Part shown: in pieces, positions 1 through 7,371 of the stretch
Layout: each line of letters starts with the position of its first letter
How positions within the stretch are numbered: the stretch's first letter is position 1
NCBI GenBank assembly: GCA_937892665.1
Contig: CALBJF010000134.1
Span: forward strand, 1 to 7,623
Source: an uncultured euryarchaeote
GTDB taxonomy: Archaea; Thermoplasmatota; Poseidoniia; Poseidoniales; Poseidoniaceae
Length of the DNA stretch: 7,623 nt
Direction: 5' to 3'
The notes under the pieces: model-generated
Databases searched by the model: none
What the model was told of the DNA's origin: nothing
The model's input: the letters and a program-made list of their open reading frames with translations, nothing else
Program-made: the position numbers and the translations under genes

Positions 1-1717
1 AACTTCTCATGCTTGCAATCGATTCAAATTCATCGAGGAAGATGATGGAAGGAGCTGATTGCTTTGCTTTCTTGAAAATTTCACGAATTCCTCGTTCAGA
101 TTCCCCAACCCACTTCGAAATCATCTCTGGGCCTTTAATCGAGATGAAATTCGCTTGAGCTTCGTTGGCGATTGCTTTTGCGAGGAGCGTTTTTCCAGTA
201 CCTGGTGCTCCAAACAGAACAATTCCTCGAGGTGGCTTAATGTTGAAATGTTCAAATATTTCTGGCTTCGTTAGTGGCCATTCAACAGATTCCTTCAGTC
301 GTTCTTTGACTTCTTCAAGGCCACCTACTTCATCCCATTCAATTGCAGGAATCTCGACGTAGATCTCACGTAGAGCAGATGGTTCGACCTCCTTGATTGC
401 ATATCTAAAGTCGTCCATTCGCACTTCCATCTTTTCAAGAACTTCTGGAGGTATTGTTTCTTCTTCCAAGTCCATTTCTGGAATATAGCGTCGCAGTGCT
501 TTCATTGCCGCCTCTCGTACGAGTGCTGCAAGATCTGCACCAACGAAACCATAGGTGTTATCGAGAACCCAATTGATTTCAAAATCATCTGCTATTGGCA
601 TTTGACGTGTGTGCACGTCCATGATTTCTTGTCGTCCGTCACGGTCAGGGACACCGATTTCGATTTCTCGGTCAAATCGGCCAGGTCGGCGAAGAGCTGG
701 GTCGAGCGCGTCTCTGCGGTTGGTTGCTCCAATGACAACAACGTTGTCTCGGCCTTGCATTCCGTCCATCAATGTGAGCATTTGAGCGACAACACGGCGT
801 TCAACTTCCCCGCTGACATCTTCACGCTTAGGGCAAATTGAATCGATTTCATCAATGAAGATGATTGCAGGCGAGTTTTCACTTGCTTCATCAAAGATCT
901 CTCTGAGTTGTTTCTCTGATTCACCGTAATACTTGGAGATGATTTCGGGACCATTAATCGACTTAAAGTGAGCGTTTACTTCTGTAGCAACCGCCTTTGC
1001 GATCATCGTTTTCCCAGTCCCAGGAGGACCATGAAGTAGAACTCCCTTAGGAGGGTCAATTCCAAGTCTACGGAACAACTCGGGGTGCTTTAGTGGAAGT
1101 TCAATCATTTCCCGAACCTTTTGCAATTGTTGACCAATTCCACCAACATCCTCGTAGGTAATACCTTCCGATTGCCCAACGTCTTCGTCGTCAATAGCTT
1201 CATCTTTGATAACAATATCAGTATCGCTGGTTACTTTGACGATTCCTTTTGGAGTGGTTTGAACCACTGCGAAAGGCAAGGCTTCTGCGAATAAGGTCAT
1301 ACCAGGAATAAATATTCTGTCCCCTGCCATTACTGGGCGCTTTGAGAGACCTCTTCGGGCGAATCCTTCTATTCCGGGTCCGAATTTTACCTTCTGCTTG
1401 TTCGCCATGACAGGCGAGAGTGTGAGTTTCGTACACTCTTTTGCTTCTGCTTTGATGACATCGACTCGATCGCCGAGACTTACGCCTGCGTTCTTACGGA
1501 TGATTCCATCAATTCGAACAATGTCCATCTTGGCATCTTCAGGGCGGCTTCGCCAGTAGATTGCAGCTGTTGAACGCTTTTCCCCACGAATCTCGACGAT
1601 GTCACCGGGTTTGAGGTCGAGACCATGGTCTCCTGAAATTCGTGCTCTTCCGTGTCCTACATCGGATGGAATTGCCTTTGCTACTCTTAACGAAACACCG
1701 TCATCATCGCCGCTCAT
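1..1717 (-). CDS. cdc48: CDC48/VAT-family AAA+ ATPase (N-terminal 572 codons, cut by window edge)
   Basis: This is the archaeal homologue of p97/VCP, a hexameric cytosolic unfoldase that threads proteins through its pore and feeds the proteasome. The minus-strand reading frame is open from ATG at 1717 to position 1. Residues about 1-185 form the CDC48 N domain (double-psi barrel plus second subdomain). D1 has Walker A GPPGTGKT (230-237), aromatic pore loop KYYGESE, Walker B IIFIDE (285-290) and an arginine-finger segment RRPGRFD. D2 has Walker A GAPGTGKT (503-510), pore loop KWVGESE and Walker B IIFLDE (558-563), then leaves the window. Sensor 1, the arginine fingers, the lid of D2 and the C-terminal tail are therefore not visible. 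The family is usually 730-800 residues, so about 160-200 residues are missing because of the window edge, not mutation. D2 reads GAP instead of GPP and has DEFES after Walker B, where DEIDS/DELDS is usual. It is transcribed divergently from the aldehyde dehydrogenase. Family identity is very secure. Confidence 0.96.
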   Translation of the reverse strand, partial: MSGDDDGVSLRVAKAIPSDVGHGRARISGDHGLDLKPGDIVEIRGEKRSTAAIYWRSRPEDAKMDIVRIDGIIRKNAGVSLGDRVDVIKAEAKECTKLTLSPVMANKQKVKFGPGIEGFARRGLSKRPVMAGDRIFIPGMTLFAEALPFAVVQTTPKGIVKVTSDTDIVIKDEAIDDEDVGQSEGITYEDVGGIGQQLQKVREMIELPLKHPELFRRLGIDPPKGVLLHGPPGTGKTMIAKAVATEVNAHFKSINGPEIISKYYGESEKQLREIFDEASENSPAIIFIDEIDSICPKREDVSGEVERRVVAQMLTLMDGMQGRDNVVVIGATNRRDALDPALRRPGRFDREIEIGVPDRDGRQEIMDVHTRQMPIADDFEINWVLDNTYGFVGADLAALVREAAMKALRRYIPEMDLEEETIPPEVLEKMEVRMDDFRYAIKEVEPSALREIYVEIPAIEWDEVGGLEEVKERLKESVEWPLTKPEIFEHFNIKPPRGIVLFGAPGTGKTLLAKAIANEAQANFISIKGPEMISKWVGESERGIREIFKKAKQSAPSIIFLDEFESIASMRS

Positions 1718-1738
1718 GGGTAGTCTAAATCCTCAGGG

Positions 1739-1746
1739 TACTAAAA
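1739..1746 (-). promoter_or_regulatory. TATA-like box of the CDC48 gene
   Basis: Read on the minus strand this is TTTTAGTA, lying 22-29 bases upstream of the ATG at 1717. In archaea a TATA box at this distance from the start codon implies transcription beginning at or near the ATG, so the mRNA is probably leaderless. A GAGG about 12 bases upstream of the ATG is a weaker alternative signal for Shine-Dalgarno initiation. Inferred from position and composition only. Confidence 0.35.
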
Positions 1747-1766
1747 CAGTTAGATGAAGAAATCCG

Positions 1767-1774
1767 CTTTTTAT
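1767..1774 (+). promoter_or_regulatory. TATA-like box of the aldehyde dehydrogenase gene
   Basis: The sequence TTTTTATG sits in the divergent intergenic region. Transcription would be expected roughly 25 bases downstream, near 1795-1800. That places the in-frame ATG at 1773 upstream of the transcript and leaves a short leader containing GGAGGG (1803-1808) before the GTG at 1821 and ATG at 1827. This argues for the later start codon. Weak consensus; position-based inference. Confidence 0.35.
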
Positions 1775-1826
1775 GTGCATGAAAATCAATCGTAGACTTC
1801 ATGGAGGGAATAGAACTCGGGTGTTC

Positions 1827-3455
1827 ATGGTCCACGTACTCGAAGCAGGTCTTACCTACCTTGAAGCAAACAATCCAAACAACCGCCCCGCTGTTAAAGG
1901 GTTCAATATCATTAACGGCCAGTTAACCGAAGCAAGCGATGGTTCAACCTTTGAATCACGCAATCCTGCAATCCTTAATGACAAGCTCGGTACATTCCCT
2001 CTTTCAACAAAAGACGATGTCCATGCTGCCTTGGATGCTGCACACGCTGCGTTCCCATCATGGGCTGCAACTCCAGCACCTACTCGCGGTCAAATTATAG
2101 GAAATATGGGGAGGCTCCTCATGGAACACAAGGATGCAATTGTTGCATTAGAAACCAGAGAGATTGGAAAGACGCTGAAAGAATCAGCAGGATCTGTTCA
2201 GGAAGCAATCGATACGTGCCTCTTCTTCCAATCCGAAGGAAGAAGACTTTACGGTCAAACAGTCAATTCCGAACTACCTGATAAGGAACTGTTCACCTAC
2301 CGACGACCTCTTGGCGTTTGTGGAATCATCAACGCTTGCAACTTCCCTGCAGCCGTTCCATTCTGGAAAATGATTCCAGCCATCATGTGCGGAAACACCT
2401 GCGTTTGGAAGAGTCCACAAGATGCTCCTTTGCTCTCGTTTGCTCTCGCTCGAATTATGCATGAATCTGGACTCCCTGACGGAGTCATCAATCTGGTTCA
2501 TGGAAAGGGAAGCGGAGCTGGACAATACCTGGTCGACGCAGTTGACGAAGGGCGTGTCAACAAAATTTCCTTTACTGGTTCAACAGAAGTTGGCAAGATG
2601 ATCGGTGAAGTTTGTGGACGAAACCTCGTCTCCTGTTCTCTCGAACTTGGAGGGAAGAACCCTCTTGTTGTTATGCCGAGCTCAAACCTCGATAACGCTG
2701 TAGAAGGTGCTTATTGGGGCGCATTTGGAACTGCTGGCCAACGTTGCACATCTCTTGGAAACCTCATCATCCACAAGGATGTCTACGATGAATTCATGAC
2801 CAAGTTTATGGCAAAGGTTGAAGCAACAAAGATTGGGGATTCACTTGCTCATGACGGTGTTCTTTACGGCCCAATGCTTTCTGAAAAATACGCTAAGGAT
2901 TTCCTCATTGCCGTAGATATGTGCCTTGAATCTGGTGCAAAGCAAATCTTCGGTCGAGGCCGAATTACCAGCGACAACAAGCCTGCAAACTTCCTCGGAA
3001 CTGCGGAAGATGGCGTGTTCATGTGGCCTCACGTCTTTACCGAAGTTACTGAAGACATGGAGTGTTTCCATGAAGAAGTCTTTGGCCCAGCAGTCACTAT
3101 TTGTAAGGCAAACGATTTCGATCACGCCCTACACCTTGCCAACGCAAGCCCTTACGGACTCTCCTCCGCAATTTACACAAACGATCGATTGGAAGCATAT
3201 CGATTTAAAACAGGTATCAAGGCAGGTATGACAGGTATCAACAATTCAACAACTGGTGCTGAAGCTCACCTTCCTTTCGGTGGAGTCAAAGGCTCTGGAA
3301 ACGGCACACGTGAATCTGGTATTTGGGTTATTGAAGCCTATTCATACTGGCATGCAGTCAATGATGAGCTCTCCGGTAAACTTCAACTGGCACAAATGGA
3401 TGTCGAAGAAATTGAAATGGTCGAAGCACAAGTTAACTGGAATGATTTGGTCTAA
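1827..3455 (+). CDS. NAD(P)+-dependent aldehyde dehydrogenase, ALDH superfamily
   Basis: This cytosolic enzyme oxidises an aldehyde to a carboxylic acid with NAD(P)+. Numbering from ATG 1827 (542 residues), the key elements are the oxyanion-hole Asn172 in NACNFP, Lys195 of the cofactor site (VWKSP), the Rossmann segment SFTGSTEVG (248-256), general base Glu273 in LELGG, nucleophile Cys307 in GQRCTS, Glu417 in EEVFGP, and the C-terminal PFGGVKGSG. All catalytic residues are present. NFP is preceded by Ala-Cys rather than the common Pro-Trp. The GAEAHLPFGG, VLYGP and GNTCVWK stretches recall the antiquitin (ALDH7)-like branch, which oxidises semialdehydes, but the substrate cannot be assigned. 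The open frame extends upstream to ATG 1773; those 18 residues are basic and lie before the predicted transcription start. GTG 1821 is another candidate start, 12 bases after GGAGGG. The protein is longer than the usual 480-500 residues because of a short N-terminal segment and an acidic C-terminal tail. No neighbour points to a pathway. Confidence 0.93.
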   Translation: MVHVLEAGLTYLEANNPNNRPAVKGFNIINGQLTEASDGSTFESRNPAILNDKLGTFPLSTKDDVHAALDAAHAAFPSWAATPAPTRGQIIGNMGRLLMEHKDAIVALETREIGKTLKESAGSVQEAIDTCLFFQSEGRRLYGQTVNSELPDKELFTYRRPLGVCGIINACNFPAAVPFWKMIPAIMCGNTCVWKSPQDAPLLSFALARIMHESGLPDGVINLVHGKGSGAGQYLVDAVDEGRVNKISFTGSTEVGKMIGEVCGRNLVSCSLELGGKNPLVVMPSSNLDNAVEGAYWGAFGTAGQRCTSLGNLIIHKDVYDEFMTKFMAKVEATKIGDSLAHDGVLYGPMLSEKYAKDFLIAVDMCLESGAKQIFGRGRITSDNKPANFLGTAEDGVFMWPHVFTEVTEDMECFHEEVFGPAVTICKANDFDHALHLANASPYGLSSAIYTNDRLEAYRFKTGIKAGMTGINNSTTGAEAHLPFGGVKGSGNGTRESGIWVIEAYSYWHAVNDELSGKLQLAQMDVEEIEMVEAQVNWNDLV

Positions 3456-3570
3456 TCGTTAGATTATACTCTCATTTTGTTGCAGAAATAACGTGCGGCC
3501 AAAGGGCCAACCTCAAAGACCCCGAGTCCTTGGATGAAGCATTCCCAGAATCTGGGAGGACGTGAACTTC
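3456..3570 (+). promoter_or_regulatory. sdh operon promoter/leader region
   Basis: This gap between the aldehyde dehydrogenase stop and sdhC contains an A/T-rich TATA-like stretch (GATTATACT, 3462-3470). If used, it would start transcription near 3490 and give a leader of about 80 bases. Inside the leader are a GC-rich inverted repeat, GGCC-AAAG-GGCC (3497-3508), and a 13-base palindrome just before the gene. TCATTTTGTTG (3471-3481) could instead serve as a weak T-rich terminator for the upstream gene. Readthrough from the aldehyde dehydrogenase gene cannot be excluded. Confidence 0.35.
3544..3556. repeat. Perfect 13-base palindrome overlapping the sdhC ribosome binding site
   Basis: CCCAGA-A-TCTGGG is a perfect inverted repeat with a single central base. 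Its right arm ends inside the GGGAGG Shine-Dalgarno sequence (3554-3559) of sdhC. The one-base centre suits a dimeric DNA-binding protein better than an RNA hairpin, although pairing would also mask part of the ribosome binding site. Its regulatory role is inference. Confidence 0.4.
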
Positions 3571-4380
3571 ATGGGCGAAGGCATCAAACTTCCAGTTATT
3601 AACGGGTTGGGACGTACAGATAGGATCGACAAATGGTGGAGGCAACCACTTGCAATGGGTATCGCATTAACTGCAGCACTCATCTACACTGCATGGCGAC
3701 TCGTCATCTTCCCTGACAGTATTTCCTATGAACTAGAAGGTTCCAAGGTCATGTCACCTATCTTCTCTCCAAACATCCTGGAGTGGGAACTTTTTGGGCT
3801 GAATGAATGGGATCATCCTGGCTGGGTCAATGCTGCAATTCTTGTCCTGTGGATTCCATTCGGTTTCCGTGGAACGTGCTACTACATGAGGCGAGTCTAT
3901 TACAGAACATTCTTCCAAAGCCCAACTGCTTGCTGGGTTGACGAACCTGACATCAACAAGAAAATTGGGTACGGTGGAGAAAAGCGCTTGTTCATCTTTA
4001 ACAATCTCCACAGATATTTTCTCTATGCCGCGATCATCATCATCGCTATCAAGTGGTGGGATGTAACGCATACCCTTCATTTCGATGAAGGTTGGGGTTT
4101 CTCTTTTGGTACAATCATCATGGCAACAGAAGCATTCTTGCTGACGATGTACGTCACCTCCTGTCACGCTCTGCGCCACCTTGCCGGAGGTAGCCTCGAC
4201 CGCTGGGTCAGTGGCATTTCCGCATTTCGAGGAAAACTGTTTAAGAAAATCAGCGTATTCAATAGATCCCACGGCTTTTGGTTCTGGACCAGTCTAGGGT
4301 TCGTATTCTTAGGCGACTTGTGGACGATTGTGGTGGCTGAAGGGCACATCAACGACATGGCCTTCGTAATATTGGGGTGA
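3571..4380 (+). CDS. sdhC: Succinate dehydrogenase membrane anchor, actinobacterial Sdh1-like, five helices
   Basis: This membrane subunit of complex II anchors the flavoprotein/iron-sulfur pair and passes electrons to quinone. Start: GGGAGG at 3554-3559 is 11 bases from ATG 3571 but only 2 from the in-frame GTG 3562, so ATG is preferred (269 residues). Hydrophobic helices lie at about 26-47, 85-106, 147-167, 177-202 and 235-259. Between helices 2 and 3 is a conserved-looking loop beginning FRGTCYYMRRVYYR and containing PTACWVDEP and NNLHRYFLY; helix 4 ends SCHALRHLAGG. From memory, these match the pattern of mycobacterial Sdh1 SdhC. Cys103, Cys121, His147, Cys198, His199 and His203 all fall on the predicted cytoplasmic side (positive-inside rule), next to where SdhB docks, so they could bind a metal cofactor. 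There is no separate sdhD; one polypeptide does the job. The gene ends 4 bases before sdhA. The family assignment is strong from context and motifs; the cofactor type is inferred. Confidence 0.88.
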   Translation: MGEGIKLPVINGLGRTDRIDKWWRQPLAMGIALTAALIYTAWRLVIFPDSISYELEGSKVMSPIFSPNILEWELFGLNEWDHPGWVNAAILVLWIPFGFRGTCYYMRRVYYRTFFQSPTACWVDEPDINKKIGYGGEKRLFIFNNLHRYFLYAAIIIIAIKWWDVTHTLHFDEGWGFSFGTIIMATEAFLLTMYVTSCHALRHLAGGSLDRWVSGISAFRGKLFKKISVFNRSHGFWFWTSLGFVFLGDLWTIVVAEGHINDMAFVILG

Positions 4381-4384
4381 TTAA

Positions 4385-6241
4385 ATGAGTGAAGAATACA
4401 TGAAACATGAATATGACGTCGTTGTCATCGGTGCTGGTGGAGCCGGTCTACGTGCTGCAATTGAAGCAGCACGCAGTGGTGCCAAAACCGCTATTATCAC
4501 CAAATCTCTTCTCGGCAAAGCACATACTGTCATGGCCGAAGGTGGTTGTGCTGCTGCTTTGCAAAACGCAGATCCTCGTGATGGGTGGAAGGTTCACTTC
4601 CACGATACGATGAAAGGAAGCAAATGGCTTGCTGACTGGCGTATGGCTGAATTACATGCAAAGGAAGCTCCAGACCGAGTACGTGAACTCGAACAATGGG
4701 GTGCCGTCTTTGACCGCACACCAAAGCAACTCATCAATCAACGAAACTTTGGCGGACATACATATCCTCGACTCGCTCACGTTGGTGATTCAACCGGGCT
4801 CGAAATCATTCGTACACTGCAAGAACGCGGAATACACGAAGGTATTGACATCTTCATGGAATACACCGTTCGCCATCTCCTCAAGGAAGGAGATCGTGTC
4901 ACCGGATGTGTCGCATACACACGTGTTGACGGGGAATTCCATGCCTTCTCTGCGAAGTCTGTCATTCTTGCCACTGGGGGAATCACTCGATGCTGGAGTG
5001 TATGCTCTGGCTCCTGGGAATACACCGGAGATGGGCATGCTCTCGCAATGTGGGCTGGTGCTGAACTTCGTGATATGGAATTTATTCAATTCCATCCTAC
5101 TGGAATGGTTTGGCCTCCATCTGTACGCGGAATCCTCGTTACTGAAGGTGTTCGTGGCGAAGGTGGACGTCTTACCAACAGCGAAGGAGAGCGTTTCATG
5201 TTCGATTATGTCCCTGAGATGTTCAAGGGCGACCACGCAGAAACCATCGAAGAATCCGACAAATGGGTTGAAGAAGTTGTTAGCGGAAAACTAGCAACCG
5301 TTCGTCGACCTCCTGAACTCTTGACTCGAGACGTTGTTGCTAAGGCAATCAAGGCTGAAGTCGGTGCAGGAAAAGGATCTGAACATGGTGGAGCATACCT
5401 CGACATTTCACACCGTGGCCCAGAAGCCATCAAGAAGAAGTTGCCTTCCATGTATCACCAATTTATGGAACTGGCTGGCGTTGATATTACCAAAGACAAG
5501 ATGGAAGTTGGCCCAACAGCTCACTACGTCATGGGAGGAATCCTCGTAAATGCTGAATCTCAAGAATCAACTGTTCCTGGTTTGTATGCTTGTGGAGAAG
5601 CAGCAAGTGGACTACACGGTGCGAATCGTCTAGGTGGAAACTCACTATCTGATCTGATCACCTTTGGAAAGCGTGCTGGAGAATTCGGCTCAAAGCGTTC
5701 CAAGGATTTGGCTCAACCATCTATTGATGATGCTCAAGTCAAAACAGCGATTGAAGAGATGATTCAACCCCTTAACAAGGAAGGCGGAGAAAACCCTGGA
5801 GTCATTTATGACGAAATGAGAGAATTGATGCAAAACAAAGTTGGAATCATTCGCACCAAGAAAGAACTTGAAGAAGCTCTTGAGGAACTCAATGCCTTCA
5901 AAAAACGAGCTCTTGCTTCCTTCCCAGGAACATCTCGGCGATACAATTCTGGATGGCATCAAGCACTTGACTTGATCAACATGGCTGACGTTTCAATTGC
6001 ATGTGCTCTTGCTGCACTCACTCGTGAGGAAAGCAGAGGAGGACATACTCGGGACGACATGCCAACACCTGAAGATGAATACTGGGGTAAGACTCTGAAC
6101 ATCATCTGGATGGAAGAAGGAGAAGTAAAGATTCGACAAGAACCTGTAGAAGAGATGAGAGAGGATCTCAAAGACGCAATCAAGGAAGTTAAAGACATGA
6201 TTGCTGAACGGGCTGAAGAACAAGCAGGAGGTGGCAAGTGA
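4385..6241 (+). CDS. sdhA: Succinate dehydrogenase flavoprotein subunit
   Basis: This is the catalytic subunit of complex II, oxidising succinate to fumarate with covalently bound FAD on the cytoplasmic side. At 618 residues it has normal family length. The FAD-binding [10 protein letters not shown] is at 16-25. The flavin-linking His is His47 in [10 protein letters not shown]. Active-site elements are His237 in QFHPTG, the TEGVRGEGG loop (253-261, Arg257), His380 in [10 protein letters not shown], and Arg415 in [10 protein letters not shown]. The region [16 protein letters not shown] and the long [19 protein letters not shown] stretch resemble actinobacterial Sdh1 SdhA (recalled, not searched). 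The C-terminal 40 residues are strongly charged and probably helical, ending AGGGK. ATG 4385 follows GGGGTGA (4374-4380), which overlaps the sdhC stop and acts as ribosome binding site. ATG 4400 is possible but lacks a good site. Fumarate reduction instead of succinate oxidation cannot be excluded from sequence alone. Confidence 0.97.
   Translation: MSEEYMKHEYDVVVIGAGGAGLRAAIEAARSGAKTAIITKSLLGKAHTVMAEGGCAAALQNADPRDGWKVHFHDTMKGSKWLADWRMAELHAKEAPDRVRELEQWGAVFDRTPKQLINQRNFGGHTYPRLAHVGDSTGLEIIRTLQERGIHEGIDIFMEYTVRHLLKEGDRVTGCVAYTRVDGEFHAFSAKSVILATGGITRCWSVCSGSWEYTGDGHALAMWAGAELRDMEFIQFHPTGMVWPPSVRGILVTEGVRGEGGRLTNSEGERFMFDYVPEMFKGDHAETIEESDKWVEEVVSGKLATVRRPPELLTRDVVAKAIKAEVGAGKGSEHGGAYLDISHRGPEAIKKKLPSMYHQFMELAGVDITKDKMEVGPTAHYVMGGILVNAESQESTVPGLYACGEAASGLHGANRLGGNSLSDLITFGKRAGEFGSKRSKDLAQPSIDDAQVKTAIEEMIQPLNKEGGENPGVIYDEMRELMQNKVGIIRTKKELEEALEELNAFKKRALASFPGTSRRYNSGWHQALDLINMADVSIACALAALTREESRGGHTRDDMPTPEDEYWGKTLNIIWMEEGEVKIRQEPVEEMREDLKDAIKEVKDMIAERAEEQAGGGK
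6226..6233 (+). promoter_or_regulatory. Strong Shine-Dalgarno sequence of sdhB inside the end of sdhA
   Basis: AGGAGGTG is a complete match to the anti-Shine-Dalgarno core. It lies 7 bases before ATG 6241 and only 4 bases before the alternative in-frame GTG 6238, so it favours the ATG. It also encodes the Ala-Gly-Gly-Gly tail of SdhA. Confidence 0.75.
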
Positions 6242-7008
6242 TGTCATTGAAAGGAAAAAAGCAGGCATTCAAAGTCGCTCGTGGCGAAGACGGAGAAACA
6301 ACATTGGAAGATTACGAAATCACCCTTGATGAAGGAATGGTTGTTCTCGATTGCATACATCGTATTCAACACGAAAAGGAACCAGATATGGCTGTTCGCT
6401 GGAACTGTAAAGCAGGAAAGTGTGGTTCATGTTCGGCTGAAATTAACGGACGTCCTCGTTTGATGTGCATGACTCGTATGAGTGATGTCGTTGCGGAAAC
6501 ACCTGAAGGACAACCTATTGAAATTCGTCCAATGAAGGCATTCCCACACATCAAGGATCTTGTTACAGACGTTCAATGGAACTACGATATAGCTAAGAAA
6601 ATTGCACCAATTAATGGTCCAGAAGAAATGAATTGGAAATTCAACCAAATGGAAGCAGACAGAGTACAACACTTCCGCGAGTGCATCGAATGTTTCCTTT
6701 GTGTCAACACATGTCACGTTCTAAGAGATCACGAAATGTTTGACGACTTTGCTGGACCAAGAAATCTCGTTCGACTTGCACAGTACGAAATGCACCCGCT
6801 CGATACAGAAGACCGTGTTCCAGAAATCAAGAAGGAATTCGGAATCGAATACTGCAACATAACACGATGTTGTACAGAGGTTTGTCCTGCCGGAATTCAA
6901 ATCACTGACGATGCAATTATTCAACTCAAAGAACGAGTTGTAGATCGCTATTATGATCCATTGCAGCGAATCTGGAGAACAATTACTCGAAAGAAGGTCC
7001 GATACTGA
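6241..7008 (+). CDS. sdhB: Succinate dehydrogenase iron-sulfur subunit
   Basis: This subunit relays electrons from FAD in SdhA to the membrane anchor through three clusters. From ATG 6241 it has 255 residues. The N-terminal plant-ferredoxin-like domain has Cys56, Cys61, Cys64 and Cys76 for the [2Fe-2S] cluster. The C-terminal domain has Cys148, Cys151 and Cys154 plus Cys215 for [4Fe-4S], and Cys158, Cys205 and Cys211 for [3Fe-4S], matching the E. coli SdhB spacing; Cys210 is extra. The motifs ECIECFLCVNTCHVLRDHE, AGPR, EMHPLDT and YCNITRCCTEVCP resemble actinobacterial Sdh1 SdhB (recalled). Cys158 is followed by His where classical SdhB has Pro. The ATG shares its A with the sdhA stop codon (TGATG), so translation of the two is probably coupled, helped by AGGAGGTG 7 bases upstream. 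The C-terminus is basic (ITRKKVRY), consistent with contact with the membrane. All cluster ligands are intact. Confidence 0.96.
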   Translation: MSLKGKKQAFKVARGEDGETTLEDYEITLDEGMVVLDCIHRIQHEKEPDMAVRWNCKAGKCGSCSAEINGRPRLMCMTRMSDVVAETPEGQPIEIRPMKAFPHIKDLVTDVQWNYDIAKKIAPINGPEEMNWKFNQMEADRVQHFRECIECFLCVNTCHVLRDHEMFDDFAGPRNLVRLAQYEMHPLDTEDRVPEIKKEFGIEYCNITRCCTEVCPAGIQITDDAIIQLKERVVDRYYDPLQRIWRTITRKKVRY

Positions 7009-7021
7009 TACTATTTCGTTT

Positions 7022-7040
7022 CAAAAAAAAACACTTTTTG
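7022..7040 (+). terminator. Possible terminator after the sdh operon
   Basis: CAAAAA (7022-7027) and TTTTTG (7035-7040) form an A/T-only inverted repeat 13 bases after the sdhB stop. The run of five T on the plus strand fits the oligo-T signals used by archaeal RNA polymerase. The stem would be weak, so the T-run is the more credible part. Confidence 0.4.
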
Positions 7041-7059
7041 TACCCTAGAAAACATACGG

Positions 7060-7068
7060 TCATATACT
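7060..7068 (+). promoter_or_regulatory. TATA-like box of the small membrane protein gene
   Basis: TCATATACT is centred 26 bases upstream of ATG 7090, the spacing expected of a leaderless archaeal gene whose transcript starts at the ATG. This supports ATG 7090 over the in-frame TTG 7072, which would lie upstream of the transcript. It also suggests the small gene has its own promoter rather than belonging to the sdh operon. Confidence 0.45.
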
Positions 7069-7089
7069 CGCTTGAGTGATGTATTGGGC

Positions 7090-7326
7090 ATGGACAGAAC
7101 ACTATCAGACATAAAGAGAGAATTCTCAACCGCCACCACAGCTGGATGCATTCTAGGCTTCTTAGGCCTTACAATCATCACTGCAACGAAGCTAACAGCA
7201 CTCATGCCGTTACTATTTGCACCATTGGTTTGTGGAACACTCGTATTCACTCTATACAAATCTCAAATGAACACCAAGCGAATCGACATCATGACAAGAC
7301 CAGCACCTACTGAAACTCAGAATTGA
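7090..7326 (+). CDS. Small two-helix membrane protein of unknown function
   Basis: I do not recognise this 78-residue protein. It has a short charged N-terminus (MDRTLSDIKREF), hydrophobic segments at about 15-33 and 38-56 joined by a very short turn (TKLTALMP), and a polar C-terminal tail of about 20 residues containing several Lys/Arg and ending PTETQN. This gives a helical hairpin with both ends probably on the same side of the membrane. There are no metal-binding or catalytic motifs, and the only Cys residues (20 and 48) are within the helices. ATG 7090 is chosen because a TATA-like box lies 26 bases upstream; TTG 7072 would add six residues. It starts 81 bases after sdhB, past a possible terminator. 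A role as an accessory to the SDH complex is possible from proximity only. An opposite-strand frame over 7011-7259 has no comparable support. Confidence 0.6.
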   Translation: MDRTLSDIKREFSTATTAGCILGFLGLTIITATKLTALMPLLFAPLVCGTLVFTLYKSQMNTKRIDIMTRPAPTETQN

Positions 7327-7337
7327 TATCTTGTAAA

Positions 7338-7352
7338 TCAGGAAAGACCTGA
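7338..7352 (+). repeat. Short hairpin just after the small membrane protein gene
   Basis: TCAGG-AAAGA-CCTGA forms a 5-bp stem with a 5-base loop, 12 bases after the stop codon at 7324-7326. An alternative pairing uses CAGGAA (7339-7344) with TTCCTG (7358-7363). No T-run follows, so it is not a classic terminator. Confidence 0.4.
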
Positions 7353-7371
7353 GTTGATTCCTGGCACTGAA

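Noticed and set aside
3497..3508. GGCC-AAAG-GGCC as a terminator of the aldehyde dehydrogenase gene
   Set aside because: The stem is only 4 bp and no T-run follows it; archaeal termination relies mainly on T-runs, so it was mentioned only as part of the leader.
3754..4272. 172-codon minus-strand frame opposite sdhC
   Set aside because: It is antisense to a well-supported membrane protein gene, has no recognisable motif, and looks like a shadow of sdhC codon use.
4629..5294. 221-codon plus-strand frame within sdhA
   Set aside because: It lies entirely inside sdhA in another frame, with no family features and no reason for an overlapping gene.
7011..7259. 82-codon minus-strand frame opposite the small membrane protein
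   Set aside because: The plus-strand frame has two clean hydrophobic helices and a correctly spaced TATA-like box; the minus-strand frame has neither and runs over the A/T inverted repeat.
7339..7350. AGGAAAGACC resembling the conserved AGGAAAGTCC of RNase P RNA, with AGAACCC further downstream at 7556-7562
   Set aside because: The partner needed to form the universal P4 helix is absent downstream, and the other conserved RNase P blocks were not found.
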